A DNA stretch of 64,000 nt from Hymenobacter jeollabukensis (GCF_005771675.1 NZ_VAJM01000003.1:496001-560000); one strand, 5' to 3'; positions 33,572 through 43,503 are shown, numbered from the stretch's first letter. Numbers and translations are program-made. The notes: generated by a model from the letters alone, not told the origin.

Positions 33572-34085
33572 GGGACAGCACGGCGTAGCGGCGCACCCAC
33601 AGCATCCAGAGCAGGAAAATGCAGCCGTACACGATGAAAGTAAACGTGTAGTGGTGGTTGAAATCGACGGTGCTGCGCGAGTACAGTTGGTTCAGGGCCA
33701 GGGCCGCCACCCGCAGCACGTTGAGCAGGTAGATGATGCCGATGCCCAGCGCGATGTACGGCAGCTTGAGCCGCCAGGCGCCGCCCGGAAACGCCACAAT
33801 AAACCCGGTAAACAGCGCGTAAAGCACCAGGCCATTGCAGGCATCGAAGACCAGCACGGCCGGCTGGCTGTCTACCGACACCAGGCGCCCGGCGGCGGAG
33901 CCAGCCCAGCCCAGCAGGCGCAGGGCCGCCGCGCTGGCGGTGGCGATGTTGAGCGAGAGGGCTTCGTCGAGGCGGCCGAGGGGGTGCAGCCACTGCTCGT
34001 AGCCGAAAAACCAAAGCAAGTATAGGCCGGCTGCCGTGAGCAGGAAGCGGCGCAGCAGACGGGGATTGGTAGCGTAAGCTTGCAT
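33561..34085 (-). CDS. xrtX: Exosortase X family protein
   Basis: This 174-residue polytopic protein carries the exosortase catalytic triad: Cys83 in FDACNGLVLYALFTGFIVAF, Arg125 in IYLLNVLRVAALALN and His144/145 in DFNHHYTFTFIVYG. The short length and gene pairing fit XrtX of Bacteroidota, which should process proteins bearing a PID-CTERM tail. A 72-residue protein with exactly such a tail is encoded 9 kb away (43285-43503). Exosortases act in the inner membrane, cleaving the C-terminal sorting signal. No EPS operon is adjacent. Start ATG 34085. Confidence 0.88.
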   Translation of the reverse strand: MQAYATNPRLLRRFLLTAAGLYLLWFFGYEQWLHPLGRLDEALSLNIATASAAALRLLGWAGSAAGRLVSVDSQPAVLVFDACNGLVLYALFTGFIVAFPGGAWRLKLPYIALGIGIIYLLNVLRVAALALNQLYSRSTVDFNHHYTFTFIVYGCIFLLWMLWVRRYAVLSHAS

Positions 34086-34430
34086 AGGGTAAAGCTAGCA
34101 CCAGAAGGGGGGCACTTGCTAGCGCTGCCGGCCACATAATCGTGGGAGGGGGCCGGCAGTCGGCAAGTGACGGGTATTGGTCGGGGAAAATTGAACGTTA
34201 GGCGAATTTCGATAGAATCCACGGAAGAAATACAAAACCATTGTGTAGCTTTCCGGGAAATTCCCTGCACTCAACAAGGGCGCGTGGGTAACCTCTAATT
34301 CAGTGTTTTACACTACTGGCTAGCTGACTGTTTGTCAAGTCGACCCTCATCCGGCCTTCACGCCGGAATGGTCTGCTTGCGGGCGGCGGGCTAGCTTTTG
34401 TTTTTCCCTTTTCCACCTTACCCTTTTTTC
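34086..34430. other. Divergent intergenic region between xrtX and the giant T9SS gene
   Basis: The 345-base region holds a 9-bp hairpin (CTGCCGGCC 34125-34133 / GGCCGGCAG 34151-34159) near the xrtX side. A CTAGCTTTTG stretch at 34391-34400, close to a TAnnTTTG core, lies about 30 bases before the giant gene. I see no gene in it. Confidence 0.45.
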
Positions 34431-37400
34431 ATGCACACACCTTTACGCACAGCGCAGTCCGGCGGACTGCGCCGGTTCGCGGGGGCCGGCGCCGGAAACT
34501 GGTTGCCCAAGCTGTTGGCGGCGATGCTGCTGACGTTGCTCGGCAGCTCGTCGGCGTGGGCCCAGCTCACGGGAACCAAAGCCATTCCCGGCGACTATGC
34601 CTCGCTAAGCGCGGCCATCACCGACCTGAACACGGCGGGCGTTGGCACGGGCGGCGTGACGTTCAACGTGGCCGCGGGCTACACCGAAACGGCCGCCAAC
34701 CTGACCATCACGGCTACCGGCACGGCGGCCAACCCCATCGTCTTCCAGAAATCGGGGGCGGGGGCCAACCCGCTGATTTCGGCCGGCGTGGGCACCAGCA
34801 CCAGCCTCGACGGCGTGATTCGCCTTTCGGGCGCCGACTACGTGACCTTCGACGGCATCGACGTGGCGGAAAGCGCGGCCAACACCACCGCCACCACCCA
34901 GACGGAGTTTGGCTACGTGCTGATGCGGGCCTCGGCCACCGACGGCGCGCAGAACAACATCATCCGCAACTGCGTGGTGACGCTGAACAAAACCAATACG
35001 GCCACCATCGGCATTGCGGGCGTTTCGTTTACTACGGCCAGCAGCACGGCCGTAGCGGCTACGAGCCCGGCCGGCGCCAACTCCAACAACCTGGTGTACG
35101 GCAACGTGGTGACCAACGCGACGAAAGGCATCGACTTTTCGGCCTCGACCTCGTCGACCACGGGTAACTACGACACCAACAACCAAGTGGGCCTGACGCC
35201 CGCCGGCGGCGCCGCGGGCAACACCATCGGCAACTTCGGCAGCTCGGTGTCGGCGTGGGCCATCGGGGCCAACTACCAGACGGGTTTCAAGGCCTCGAAC
35301 AACACCATCAACAGCACGCTGAACTACACGTCGGCTACGGCCTCGACGGCGGTGGCGGCTTCGACGGTGACCAGCACCATCCGCGGCATCTACGGCAACG
35401 CGGGCTCGGGCACGAGTGTTGACATCACCAACAACACCATCACGCTGGCCAGCGGCGCCACGACGTCGCAGATGTCGGGCATCGAAAACGGCATGGGCGC
35501 CTCGACGGCGACGGTGACCATCTCGGGCAATACCGTGACGAACTGCTCGTACGCTACGGCCACGGCGGCCACGTTCTACGGCATCTACAACTCGGCCGGG
35601 GCGGGCACGGTGACCATCTCGGGCAACACGGTGAGCAACAACACCGTGCCGGGCACCAGCTCGTTCTACATGATTTCGGGCGGTAGCCCCGCCACGCTCA
35701 ACATCACCAACAACCAGCTGACGGGCAACACCAAGGGCGGGTCGACGGCCAACACCAGCGGCACGATGTGGTGCATTCAGGCCCTGACGACGGCGGCGAC
35801 GGTGACGGGTAACACCATCAATAACAACACCATTGCCACGGTGGGCACGAGCAGCGCCTCGCTGTACGGCTACGCCGATACCAGCTCGCCGACTTCGGAA
35901 ACGGTGACGGGCAACACGATTACCAACCTGAGCATCACGGGCACGACCACCTCGACCTCGTCGGTGGTGTACGGTATCTACTCCAACCCGGTAGCCACCA
36001 CCACGAAAACCTACGCCCAGAACGTCATTGGCGGGCTGAGCAGCAGCGTGGCGGGCACGGTGTACGGCATTTACAACCTGACCGGCGCCACGGTCGGTAT
36101 TTCGCGCAACAAGATCTACGGCCTGACGGTGTCGGGCGCGAGCGGCACGGCCTACGGCCTCTACATCAGCTCGGGCACGACGGTAACGGCCAGCAACAAC
36201 CTGATCGGCGACGTGACGGCTCCGGCCGCTACCGGCGTGGCGGCGCTGGGCGGCATCTACGTGGGCGCGGCTACCACCGCCAACCTGTACTACAACACGG
36301 TGTACCTGAACGCCTCGTCGACTTCGACGACTACGTTTGGCAGCTCGGGCATCTACGTGGCTTCGACCACGCCCGCGGTGGACATGCGCAACAACGTGGT
36401 GGTGAATACCTCCACCCCCGGCGCTACGGGCGCTACGGCGGCGCTGCGCTACGTGAGTGCGCCGGGCACCAGCCTGGCCAGCACCACCAACAATAACCTG
36501 TACTACGCCGGCACGCCGGCGGCCAACCGCGTCATCTACGTGGAAGGCACCAGCACGCTGGCCAACGCCCAGCAGACGCTGACGGCTTACAAAGGCTACA
36601 TCAGCACGCGGGAGCAGCTGTCGGTAACGGAAAACCCGCCCTTCCTGAGCACGACGGGCACGGCCGCCACCTTCCTGCACATCAACCCGGCCACGCCCAC
36701 GCAGATCGAGGGTAGCGGCACGGCGGTGAGCGGCATCACCGTCGACTTCGACGGCGACACGCGCAGCGGCAGCACGCCCGATCTGGGCGCCGACGAGGGC
36801 ACGTTTACCCCGCAGGACCTGAGCGGCCCTAGCATCAGCTTTACGGCCCTGGGCGGCACGACCAGCACCAGCAACCGCACGCTGACCGTGACCATCGCCG
36901 ACCCGAGCGGCGTGGCCACCGGCACCAGCGCCCCGCGCCTGTACTTCCGCAAGGGCACTACCGGCGCGTTCGTGTCGGTGAATGCCACCACGGTAAGCGG
37001 CAGCAGCTACACCTTCACCTTCGATTATTCGCTGGTGGGCGGCGTAGTCAGCTCCGATGTGGTGCAATACTACGTGGCCGCGCAGGACGCGCTGGGCAAC
37101 GTATCGACCAACCCGGTGGGCGGCAGCGGCGCTACGCCGCCCGGCACCACCACGCCGAACACGGTGTACCAGTACCTGATTCAGTCGGTGCTGTCGGGCA
37201 CGTACTACGTGGGCACGGGCACCTCGCCCGACCCGACGCGCACGTACGCCACCCTGACGGCGGCCCTGGCGGCCTACAACGCCAACTCCCTGGGCGGCGC
37301 CGTCACCTTCCTGCTGCTCGACGCGACGTACTCGACGGCGGAAACCTTCCCGCTCATCATTGCGCCGAATGCCGATGCCAGCGCCGTGAATACGCTCACC

Positions 37401-40400
37401 ATCAAGCCCAACACGGGCGTGACGAGCACCATCACCGGCAGCAACGCCACGGCCCTGCTGGCGCTGAACGGCGCGGATTACATCATCATCGACGGCACAA
37501 ACGGCGGCACCCTTTCGGGCACCGACCCGCGCCCGAACCGCGCGCTGACCATCACCAACACCAACACCGGTACCTCCAGCACCGGCATTCTGGTGACGGT
37601 TCCCTCGTCGGGCACGGAAACCGCGAACAACAACACGATTAAGAACCTGACGGTGGTGGGCAGCGGCTCGGCCGCCACGCTGGCGGGCATCGTGATGACG
37701 ACGGCCACGGCCAACACCACCGGCAACACCGGCAACACGGTGCAGAACGTGGCAGTGCAGGCCGCGCAGTACGGCATTTACTCGTTCGGCACCAGCGCGG
37801 CGGTGAAAAACAACGGCACCGTCATCACGCAGAACGACCTGAACGCCACCGGTACCGCCAAGCTGGGCCGCGTGGGCATCGTGGTGGGCTTCGAGAACAA
37901 CATCCAGATCAGCCGCAACACCATTGACGGCATCGACTTCTCGGGCACCGGCGACGTGGCCGGCATCAGCGTGGGCATGGGCCTGGCGTACTCCACCAGC
38001 ACCTTCACCGGCAGCGAGGTGACCAACGCCACCATCAGCCGCAACTACATCGGCGCGGTGCGCCAGACGGGCACCTACTCGGCCGCGGGCATTGGCCTGG
38101 CCAGCGCCGCCTCGGGCACCACCACCATCGACAACAACTTCGTGGCCGGCGTGTCCTCGAACGGGACCAGCGGCGACTACGGCGTGGGCATCTTCGTGGG
38201 CGGCGGCAGCGGCTCGACCACCCGCGTGGTGTTCAACTCCGTGTCGATGACCGGCACGCAGACGGGCGGCAACTACCCCGGTTTCGCGCTGGCCATTGGC
38301 GGCACGACCCCGACGGTGGAAGTGCGCAACAACATCCTGCTGAACACCCAGACCACCGGCACCGGCAACAGCCTGGCTATCGGCCTGGCTTACAGCAGCA
38401 CGGCCGGCGCCTACGCGGGCCTGACCTCGTCGAACAACGACTTCTTCGTGGGTACCGGCTCGACCTTCGCGGTGGGCCAGACCGGCAGCCTGACCACCAG
38501 CGGCACGCTGCGCACCACCCTGGCGGCCTGGAACACCGAAACCGGCCAGGATGCCCCGGCTACCTCCAAGACGGTGAATCCGCAGTTCGCATCGACCACC
38601 GACCTGCACGCGCAGAGCGTGAACCTGAACAACGCCGGCGTGCCCGTTAGCGGCATTACGGTGGACTTCGACGGCGAGACGCGCAGCACCACGACCCCGG
38701 ACATCGGCGGTGACGAGTTTACGCCCGCAGCCCTCGACATTGCGGCGGCCGAACTCATCAGCCCGGCGGCTACCGGCTGCTACGGTGCTACCGAAGCGGT
38801 AACCGTGCGCATCAACAACCAGGCCGCCGGCACGCTGAACTTCGCCAACAACCCGGTGACGGTGACGGTGGTGGTAACGCCCCCGACCGGCTCGGCCCAG
38901 ACCTTCACGACCACCGTCAGCACCGGTACGCTGGCCAGCGCCGCCTCGCAGAACGTAACCCTGCCCGGCACGCTCAACATGTCGGCCGCTGGGGCTTACT
39001 CCTTCGCCGTTTCGGCCACGGTAACCGGCGACGGCAACCCCGGCAACGACCAGGTGACGGTTACGCGCACCGCGACGGCCGTAGCCGCTCAGGGCCAGGT
39101 GGTGACCTTCACCGGCTTCACCGGCTCGAACCTGAGCACGGTGTTCCCGGGCTGGACGGAAGCCACCGGCGCCACCGTGCCCACCGGTACTACTTCGAGC
39201 TGGGTGAACGGCACCTTGCCGACGGGCAACACCACGGCCAAGCTGAACCTCTACGACCTGGGCAAGAACGACTGGATTGTGTCGCCCAAGTTCCTGGCTA
39301 CGGCTTCGACCGTGCTGACCTTCGACGCGGGGCTTTCGGACTACAACGCGACCACCGCCGACCCGGCCGGCATGACCGGTACCGACGACTTCGTGGAAGT
39401 GCGCATCTCCACCGACTGCGGCGTGAGCTTCACCCGCATTCCGGCCTTCGCGCAGTTCAATGCCACCAACCAGCCCTCGAACGGCTCGCTGACCAGCTAC
39501 AGCATCAACCTGGGCAGCTACGCCGGCCAGCAGATCATCGTGGCCTTCTTCGCTTCGGAGGGCACCGTGAACGACGGACCGGACTACGATTTCCACGTCG
39601 ACAACCTGCGCGTGAACAGCCCGGTAGCTATCGACCTGGCCGCTTCGGCCCTGGCCGCGCCCACCGCTACGCAGGGCTGCTACTCGGCCGCTGAGGCCGT
39701 GACGGTAACCGTGCGCAACGACGGCACCCAGACCCTGGACTTCGCCGTGAACCCGGCTACCGTAACGGCCGTGGTGACCACGCCCGGTGGCGCGCAAACG
39801 CTGACCGGCACCGTTTCGACGGGCACGCTGGCTGCCGGCGCCACCCAGAACGTGACGCTGACCGGCACGCTGGACATGTCGGCCACCGGCACCTACTCCT
39901 TCGCCCTGACGGCGACGGTAACCGGCGACCTGAACACGAGCAACGACGGCCTGACCCCGGCCGTGACCCGCACGGTAACGGCTCCGGTGGCCGGCACCGC
40001 TACGGCTTCGAGCCGCAACGTGTGCGTGAGCGGCACGGTAACGCTGACGCTGACCGGCGCGGCCAACGGCAGCATCCAGTGGCAGCAGTCGACCGACAAC
40101 GTGACCTTCACGGACATCAGCGGCGCTACGGCGGCTACCTACACCACGCCGGTGCTGACCGCCACGAGCTACTACCGCGCCCAGGTGCGCTGCGCCGCCC
40201 AGACGGCCGCCACCAGCAACGTACTGACCATCACGGTGACCAACCCGACGGTAACGAGCACCAATACCCCGGTGACCGTGTGCTCGGGTAATACCGCCAC
40301 GCTGACGGCTACGGCCCCCACGGGCACCAGCCTGCGCTTCTTCGAAGCCAGCACCGGCGGCACGGCCCTGGCTACCGGCACCTCGTTCACCACGCCGGCC

Positions 40401-42203
40401 CTGACGGCTTCGCGCCAGTACTTCGTGGAGGCCTTCAGCGGCGTAAGCGAATCGGTGGGCAAAGCCAGCACCAATGGCGGTGACGGCACGACCACCACGG
40501 GTGGCCTGTACTTCACCACCACCGACGGGCTGACCATCCGCCAGGTGACCGTGTACCGCACGGCCAATGCGGCGGCGGGCACGGCGACCATCCAGTTGCT
40601 CAGCGGCAGCAGCACGGCGGCGGCCAACGTCATCAGCTCGGTGACGGTGAACGTGCCGGCCAACACCTCGGCCAGCGTTTCGCCGACCGACCTGACGGTG
40701 AACCTGGCCGTGCCGAGCGCCGGCAGCTACACGCTCTACCTGAGCGCGGCCTCGCCGAGCCTGATCCGGGACTACACCACGGCTACGCCCGCTACCGCCT
40801 ATCCGTACGCCTCGGCCAGTGGCCTGGTGAACATCACGGGCGCCACGCTCAGCGGCTACTACTACTTCTTCTACAACTGGCAGGTGTCGAACGAGTGCGC
40901 CAGCGCCACGCGCACCGCCATTCAGGTGAACGTGACCACGCCGGCCACGGCGGGCTTCAGCTACGCCTCGGCTAGCTACTGCACCTCGGCCACGGCCGCG
41001 GTGACGCCGACGCTGACCACCGGCGCGACGGCCGGCACGTTCACGTCGACGACGGGCCTGACGATTAACGCCACCACCGGCGCCATCACGCCCTCGACCT
41101 CCACGCCCGGCACCTACACCGTGACCAACACGGTGGCCGCTGCTGGTGGCTGCGGACCCGTAACGAGCACGGCGACGGTGACCATCACGGCCCCGGCTAC
41201 GGCGGGCTTCAGCTACGCCGCTACCTCGTACTGCACCTCGGCCACGGCCGCGGTGACGCCGACGCTGACCACCGGCGCGACGGCCGGCACGTTCAGCTCG
41301 ACGACGGGCCTGACGCTGAATGCCACCACCGGCGCCATCACGCCCTCGACCTCCACGCCCGGCACCTACACCGTGACCAACACGGTAGCGGCCAGCGGCG
41401 GCTGCGCGGTCGTCACCTCGACTACCCAGGTGACGATTACCGCTCCGCAGGTGGCCACGTTCAGCTACCCGGCTACGGGCAGCAACTGCGCCGGCGCTAC
41501 CGGTACCATTGCCGCTACGCTCGGCACTGGTGCCACGGCCGGTACGTTCACGTCGACCACGGGCCTGAGCCTGAACGCTACCACGGGGGCCATCAGCCTG
41601 GCTAACTCCGTGGCGGGTACCTACACCGTGACCAACACGGTGGCCGCCGCCGGTGGCTGCGCCGCCGTGACGAGCACGGCGACGGTGACCATCAGCCCGC
41701 GCCCGGCCCAGCCGACGGTGACGGTGCAGTACACCACCCCCGGCACGGCTGTGCTGACGGCCAGCGCTGCCCCCACGGGCGGCACCTACCAGTGGTACGT
41801 GGGCACCACGGCCATTACGGGCGCCACCAGCCAGACCTACACCGCCAACGGCACGACCAACCCCGGGGCTTACTCGGTGGTGGTGACCTCGGCCCAGGGC
41901 TGCGCTTCGCTGGCTTCGGTCGCGCTGACGGTAACGGCCACCAGCAAGCCGCTGGCCGGCTCGTCGCTGACGCTGTTCCCGAACCCGACGCCCAACGGCC
42001 AGCTGACCCTGCAGCTGAGCGGCTACACCAAGGCCGTGGAACTGACGGTGCTCGACGCAACGGGCCGCGTGGTGTACACCCACAAGGTGGCCGCCGGCCA
42101 GACGCAACAGGTTATCGACCTGGGCCAGGTGGCCCGGGGCGTGTACTTGCTGCGCGCCGTGACTGAAGGGGGCACCGACACCCGCCGCATCGTGCGCGAG
42201 TAG
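34431..42203 (+). CDS. Giant secreted beta-helix/Ig-like protein with T9SS type A sorting domain
   Basis: This 2,590-residue protein has a signal peptide (about 1-48, ending GSSSAWA). Two long right-handed beta-helix blocks follow (about 60-790 and 910-1430), rich in NNxIxN turns; each closes with a near-identical VSGITVDFDGxTR, TPDxGxDE motif. Two CARDB-like domains each start at a CYxAxEAVTV motif, with a jelly-roll segment between them. Then come Ig-like domains (SIQWQQSTDNVTFTDISG), three tandem 84-residue repeats and a 75-residue C-terminal sorting domain (LTLFPNPTPNGQL ... ARGVYLLRAV). It should be exported by T9SS and fixed to or released from the cell surface. ATG 34431 was chosen over an upstream TTG. 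An adhesin role is inference. Confidence 0.9.
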   Translation: MHTPLRTAQSGGLRRFAGAGAGNWLPKLLAAMLLTLLGSSSAWAQLTGTKAIPGDYASLSAAITDLNTAGVGTGGVTFNVAAGYTETAANLTITATGTAANPIVFQKSGAGANPLISAGVGTSTSLDGVIRLSGADYVTFDGIDVAESAANTTATTQTEFGYVLMRASATDGAQNNIIRNCVVTLNKTNTATIGIAGVSFTTASSTAVAATSPAGANSNNLVYGNVVTNATKGIDFSASTSSTTGNYDTNNQVGLTPAGGAAGNTIGNFGSSVSAWAIGANYQTGFKASNNTINSTLNYTSATASTAVAASTVTSTIRGIYGNAGSGTSVDITNNTITLASGATTSQMSGIENGMGASTATVTISGNTVTNCSYATATAATFYGIYNSAGAGTVTISGNTVSNNTVPGTSSFYMISGGSPATLNITNNQLTGNTKGGSTANTSGTMWCIQALTTAATVTGNTINNNTIATVGTSSASLYGYADTSSPTSETVTGNTITNLSITGTTTSTSSVVYGIYSNPVATTTKTYAQNVIGGLSSSVAGTVYGIYNLTGATVGISRNKIYGLTVSGASGTAYGLYISSGTTVTASNNLIGDVTAPAATGVAALGGIYVGAATTANLYYNTVYLNASSTSTTTFGSSGIYVASTTPAVDMRNNVVVNTSTPGATGATAALRYVSAPGTSLASTTNNNLYYAGTPAANRVIYVEGTSTLANAQQTLTAYKGYISTREQLSVTENPPFLSTTGTAATFLHINPATPTQIEGSGTAVSGITVDFDGDTRSGSTPDLGADEGTFTPQDLSGPSISFTALGGTTSTSNRTLTVTIADPSGVATGTSAPRLYFRKGTTGAFVSVNATTVSGSSYTFTFDYSLVGGVVSSDVVQYYVAAQDALGNVSTNPVGGSGATPPGTTTPNTVYQYLIQSVLSGTYYVGTGTSPDPTRTYATLTAALAAYNANSLGGAVTFLLLDATYSTAETFPLIIAPNADASAVNTLTIKPNTGVTSTITGSNATALLALNGADYIIIDGTNGGTLSGTDPRPNRALTITNTNTGTSSTGILVTVPSSGTETANNNTIKNLTVVGSGSAATLAGIVMTTATANTTGNTGNTVQNVAVQAAQYGIYSFGTSAAVKNNGTVITQNDLNATGTAKLGRVGIVVGFENNIQISRNTIDGIDFSGTGDVAGISVGMGLAYSTSTFTGSEVTNATISRNYIGAVRQTGTYSAAGIGLASAASGTTTIDNNFVAGVSSNGTSGDYGVGIFVGGGSGSTTRVVFNSVSMTGTQTGGNYPGFALAIGGTTPTVEVRNNILLNTQTTGTGNSLAIGLAYSSTAGAYAGLTSSNNDFFVGTGSTFAVGQTGSLTTSGTLRTTLAAWNTETGQDAPATSKTVNPQFASTTDLHAQSVNLNNAGVPVSGITVDFDGETRSTTTPDIGGDEFTPAALDIAAAELISPAATGCYGATEAVTVRINNQAAGTLNFANNPVTVTVVVTPPTGSAQTFTTTVSTGTLASAASQNVTLPGTLNMSAAGAYSFAVSATVTGDGNPGNDQVTVTRTATAVAAQGQVVTFTGFTGSNLSTVFPGWTEATGATVPTGTTSSWVNGTLPTGNTTAKLNLYDLGKNDWIVSPKFLATASTVLTFDAGLSDYNATTADPAGMTGTDDFVEVRISTDCGVSFTRIPAFAQFNATNQPSNGSLTSYSINLGSYAGQQIIVAFFASEGTVNDGPDYDFHVDNLRVNSPVAIDLAASALAAPTATQGCYSAAEAVTVTVRNDGTQTLDFAVNPATVTAVVTTPGGAQTLTGTVSTGTLAAGATQNVTLTGTLDMSATGTYSFALTATVTGDLNTSNDGLTPAVTRTVTAPVAGTATASSRNVCVSGTVTLTLTGAANGSIQWQQSTDNVTFTDISGATAATYTTPVLTATSYYRAQVRCAAQTAATSNVLTITVTNPTVTSTNTPVTVCSGNTATLTATAPTGTSLRFFEASTGGTALATGTSFTTPALTASRQYFVEAFSGVSESVGKASTNGGDGTTTTGGLYFTTTDGLTIRQVTVYRTANAAAGTATIQLLSGSSTAAANVISSVTVNVPANTSASVSPTDLTVNLAVPSAGSYTLYLSAASPSLIRDYTTATPATAYPYASASGLVNITGATLSGYYYFFYNWQVSNECASATRTAIQVNVTTPATAGFSYASASYCTSATAAVTPTLTTGATAGTFTSTTGLTINATTGAITPSTSTPGTYTVTNTVAAAGGCGPVTSTATVTITAPATAGFSYAATSYCTSATAAVTPTLTTGATAGTFSSTTGLTLNATTGAITPSTSTPGTYTVTNTVAASGGCAVVTSTTQVTITAPQVATFSYPATGSNCAGATGTIAATLGTGATAGTFTSTTGLSLNATTGAISLANSVAGTYTVTNTVAAAGGCAAVTSTATVTISPRPAQPTVTVQYTTPGTAVLTASAAPTGGTYQWYVGTTAITGATSQTYTANGTTNPGAYSVVVTSAQGCASLASVALTVTATSKPLAGSSLTLFPNPTPNGQLTLQLSGYTKAVELTVLDATGRVVYTHKVAAGQTQQVIDLGQVARGVYLLRAVTEGGTDTRRIVRE
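40941..41696 (+). repeat. Three tandem 252-bp repeats inside the giant T9SS gene
   Basis: Units begin near 40941, 41193 and 41445 (84 codons each) with a GFSYAxxSYCTSATAAVTPT-type start and end with AGTYTVTNTVAAxGGC. The first two are nearly identical at DNA level; the third is more diverged. Such repeats can vary in number by recombination. Confidence 0.85.
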
Positions 42204-42220
42204 TCAAACTCTCCCAGGCT

Positions 42221-42255
42221 AAAAAGCCCCGCCGGTTCTGCCGGCGGGGCTTTTT
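42221..42255 (+). terminator. Intrinsic terminator of the giant T9SS gene
   Basis: AAAAAGCCCCGCCGG (42221-42235) and its exact complement CCGGCGGGGCTTTTT (42241-42255) form a GC stem with a T-run 18 bases past the stop codon. Confidence 0.9.
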
Positions 42256-42449
42256 GTTTGGTGGGCAGTCCTTCACCGGCCGCTGCCCCGCTGGCGGCGA
42301 ACCGGCAGGCAGGGGAGAGGAGCCCGGCAAGAGTTGGCGCTGGTCGTTTTGCGCCGTCTGTCCGCGACAGAGGGTCGGCGGGCCCGGGCGAAGTGCAGAG
42401 GCGCGGGAAGCATTTGGGGGAGGCGGGCCACCTAGGTGCTTAGCGGGGT

Positions 42450-42483
42450 GTTATACAATTTCAGCTGATTGAAAATGTATAAC
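42450..42483. promoter_or_regulatory. 34-bp palindrome, candidate operator
   Basis: GTTATACAATTTCA - GCTGAT - TGAAAATGTATAAC is a 14-bp inverted repeat with one mismatch in an AT-rich stretch, 60 bases before the start of the HTH-like pseudogene. Its size and place suit an autoregulatory operator. Confidence 0.5.
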
Positions 42484-42542
42484 CACGGCTTGTTATAAAT
42501 TTTTTGCCGTTTCCATAATCATAACAATTCCTTCGCCCCGCC

Positions 42543-43117
42543 ATGAAATACCGTGACCGGCTGGCCCGGGCCACCAACCTGCTTTCCCGGGTGCGCTACC
42601 ATTTTGGGTTCACCCAGGCCAGGTAGCCGGCCTGCTGGGCATTAGGCAGGTGCAGGTGGCGCAGGCCGGAGCTGAAACGCGGCCTCTGCCCGCCGAAGCG
42701 CATTTTCGCCTGCGCAAGCTGGCCCCGTTGCTCACGGCCCCGACCATCCCCGTGCCGCTGGCTGCGGCCCCGTTGCGCCGCCGACTAGCCTTCTGTCAGC
42801 TCCAGGTACAAAACATCGAGTTCCGCCTCCAGTATGAACTGCCGGAGCGAGCCGCCGTGGCCATGCACCGCGTGGCCGCCGAAACCCTGCCCGCCGCCCT
42901 GGCTGCCGCCGAGGCCGATGCCCCAATGCCTCCGCGCCGCCGCGAAGACCAGCAACTCACGTGGGACCGGCTACGCAACGCGGCCCTCAACGAACTGGAA
43001 GACCGTAGCGGCCCCGCGCCCCTGGCCCTGTTGCGCGCCCGCCTGGCCGGCCTACGGGCCGAAGCCGAAGCGCTGACGCAAGCCCTGGACGCAGCGGGGG
43101 AGCCGACGGCAGGGTAG
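42543..43117 (+). pseudogene. HTH (XRE-like) protein gene broken by a single-base frameshift
   Basis: ATG 42543 opens MKYRDRLARATNLLSRVRYH, then FGFTQAR and a TAG at 42624. Shifting frame by one base at about 42620 continues as VAGLLGIRQVQVAQAGAETR and PLPAEAHFRLRKL, then runs open to 43117. The joined sequence around FTQAxVAGLLGI..QVxxAEAG is a plain helix-turn-helix of the XRE/Cro type followed by a helical C-terminal region. The repaired protein would be about 191 residues. A one-base deletion in GCC(G)AGG explains the break. Programmed frameshifting is less likely, since no slippery run is seen. The upstream palindrome may be its operator. Confidence 0.65.
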
Positions 43118-43226
43118 CCTTGGTGGCGCTGGTACCCGGCCGGCGCCTCGAAGGCCTATGCGTTTACCGCTCAGCCCGGGGCTGGCCGTGCCCTGAGGGG
43201 GATTCTGCGCGCGATACAACGCAAAA

Positions 43227-43255
43227 AGCCCGCAACACCAGGGGCGTTGCGGGCT
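43227..43255 (-). terminator. Intrinsic terminator of the PID-CTERM gene
   Basis: AGCCCGCAAC (43227-43236) pairs with GTTGCGGGCT (43246-43255). The AAAA run at its left reads as a T-run for the minus-strand gene ending at 43285. Confidence 0.8.
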
Positions 43256-43284
43256 CGTTGGAGAAGGCGGGAAGCGGAAGTAGC

Positions 43285-43503
43285 TCAGCGAGCCTTCGAG
43301 GCGCGCCGCAGCCGGCGCAGGCCGTACGCGGCGCCGGCGGCCAGCAGCAGCGAGGCGCCGCCATCAAGGGGGACAGCGGTGGGTTCGGGGGCGCCGGGCG
43401 TAGGGCCACCCGAGCCAGGGTCTTGGGCCAGAACGGCGGCCGGTAGCAACAGCGCCAGCGCCAAGCAGCCCAAGGCCGGGAAAAAGTGGTGGAGAAGCTT
43501 CAT
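43285..43503 (-). CDS. Small PID-CTERM protein, predicted exosortase X substrate
   Basis: This 72-residue exported protein has an N-terminal signal peptide (residues 1-26, ending AVLAQ), a short Gly/Pro linker, and a C-terminal tripartite sorting signal. The signal consists of the motif VPLDGG (44-49), a hydrophobic segment ASLLLAAGAAYG (50-61) and a basic end LRRLRRASKAR. This is the PID-CTERM layout associated with Bacteroidota exosortases, and xrtX lies about 9.5 kb away. The mature product after both cleavages would be only about 20 residues. It sits 63 bases downstream of the 1,887-residue T9SS gene on the same strand, so the two may share a transcript. Confidence 0.88.
   Translation of the reverse strand: MKLLHHFFPALGCLALALLLPAAVLAQDPGSGGPTPGAPEPTAVPLDGGASLLLAAGAAYGLRRLRRASKAR

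Noticed and set aside
34605-42107. A 2,500-codon open frame antisense to the giant T9SS gene
   Set aside because: It is the complement of a Thr/Ala/Gly-rich GC-biased gene; its product is His/Arg/Gly/Val low complexity without start signals, and the plus-strand protein has clear domains and a sorting signal.
42620-42660. Programmed frameshift in the HTH gene
   Set aside because: No slippery heptamer or downstream pseudoknot is apparent, and a one-base deletion explains the break more simply.
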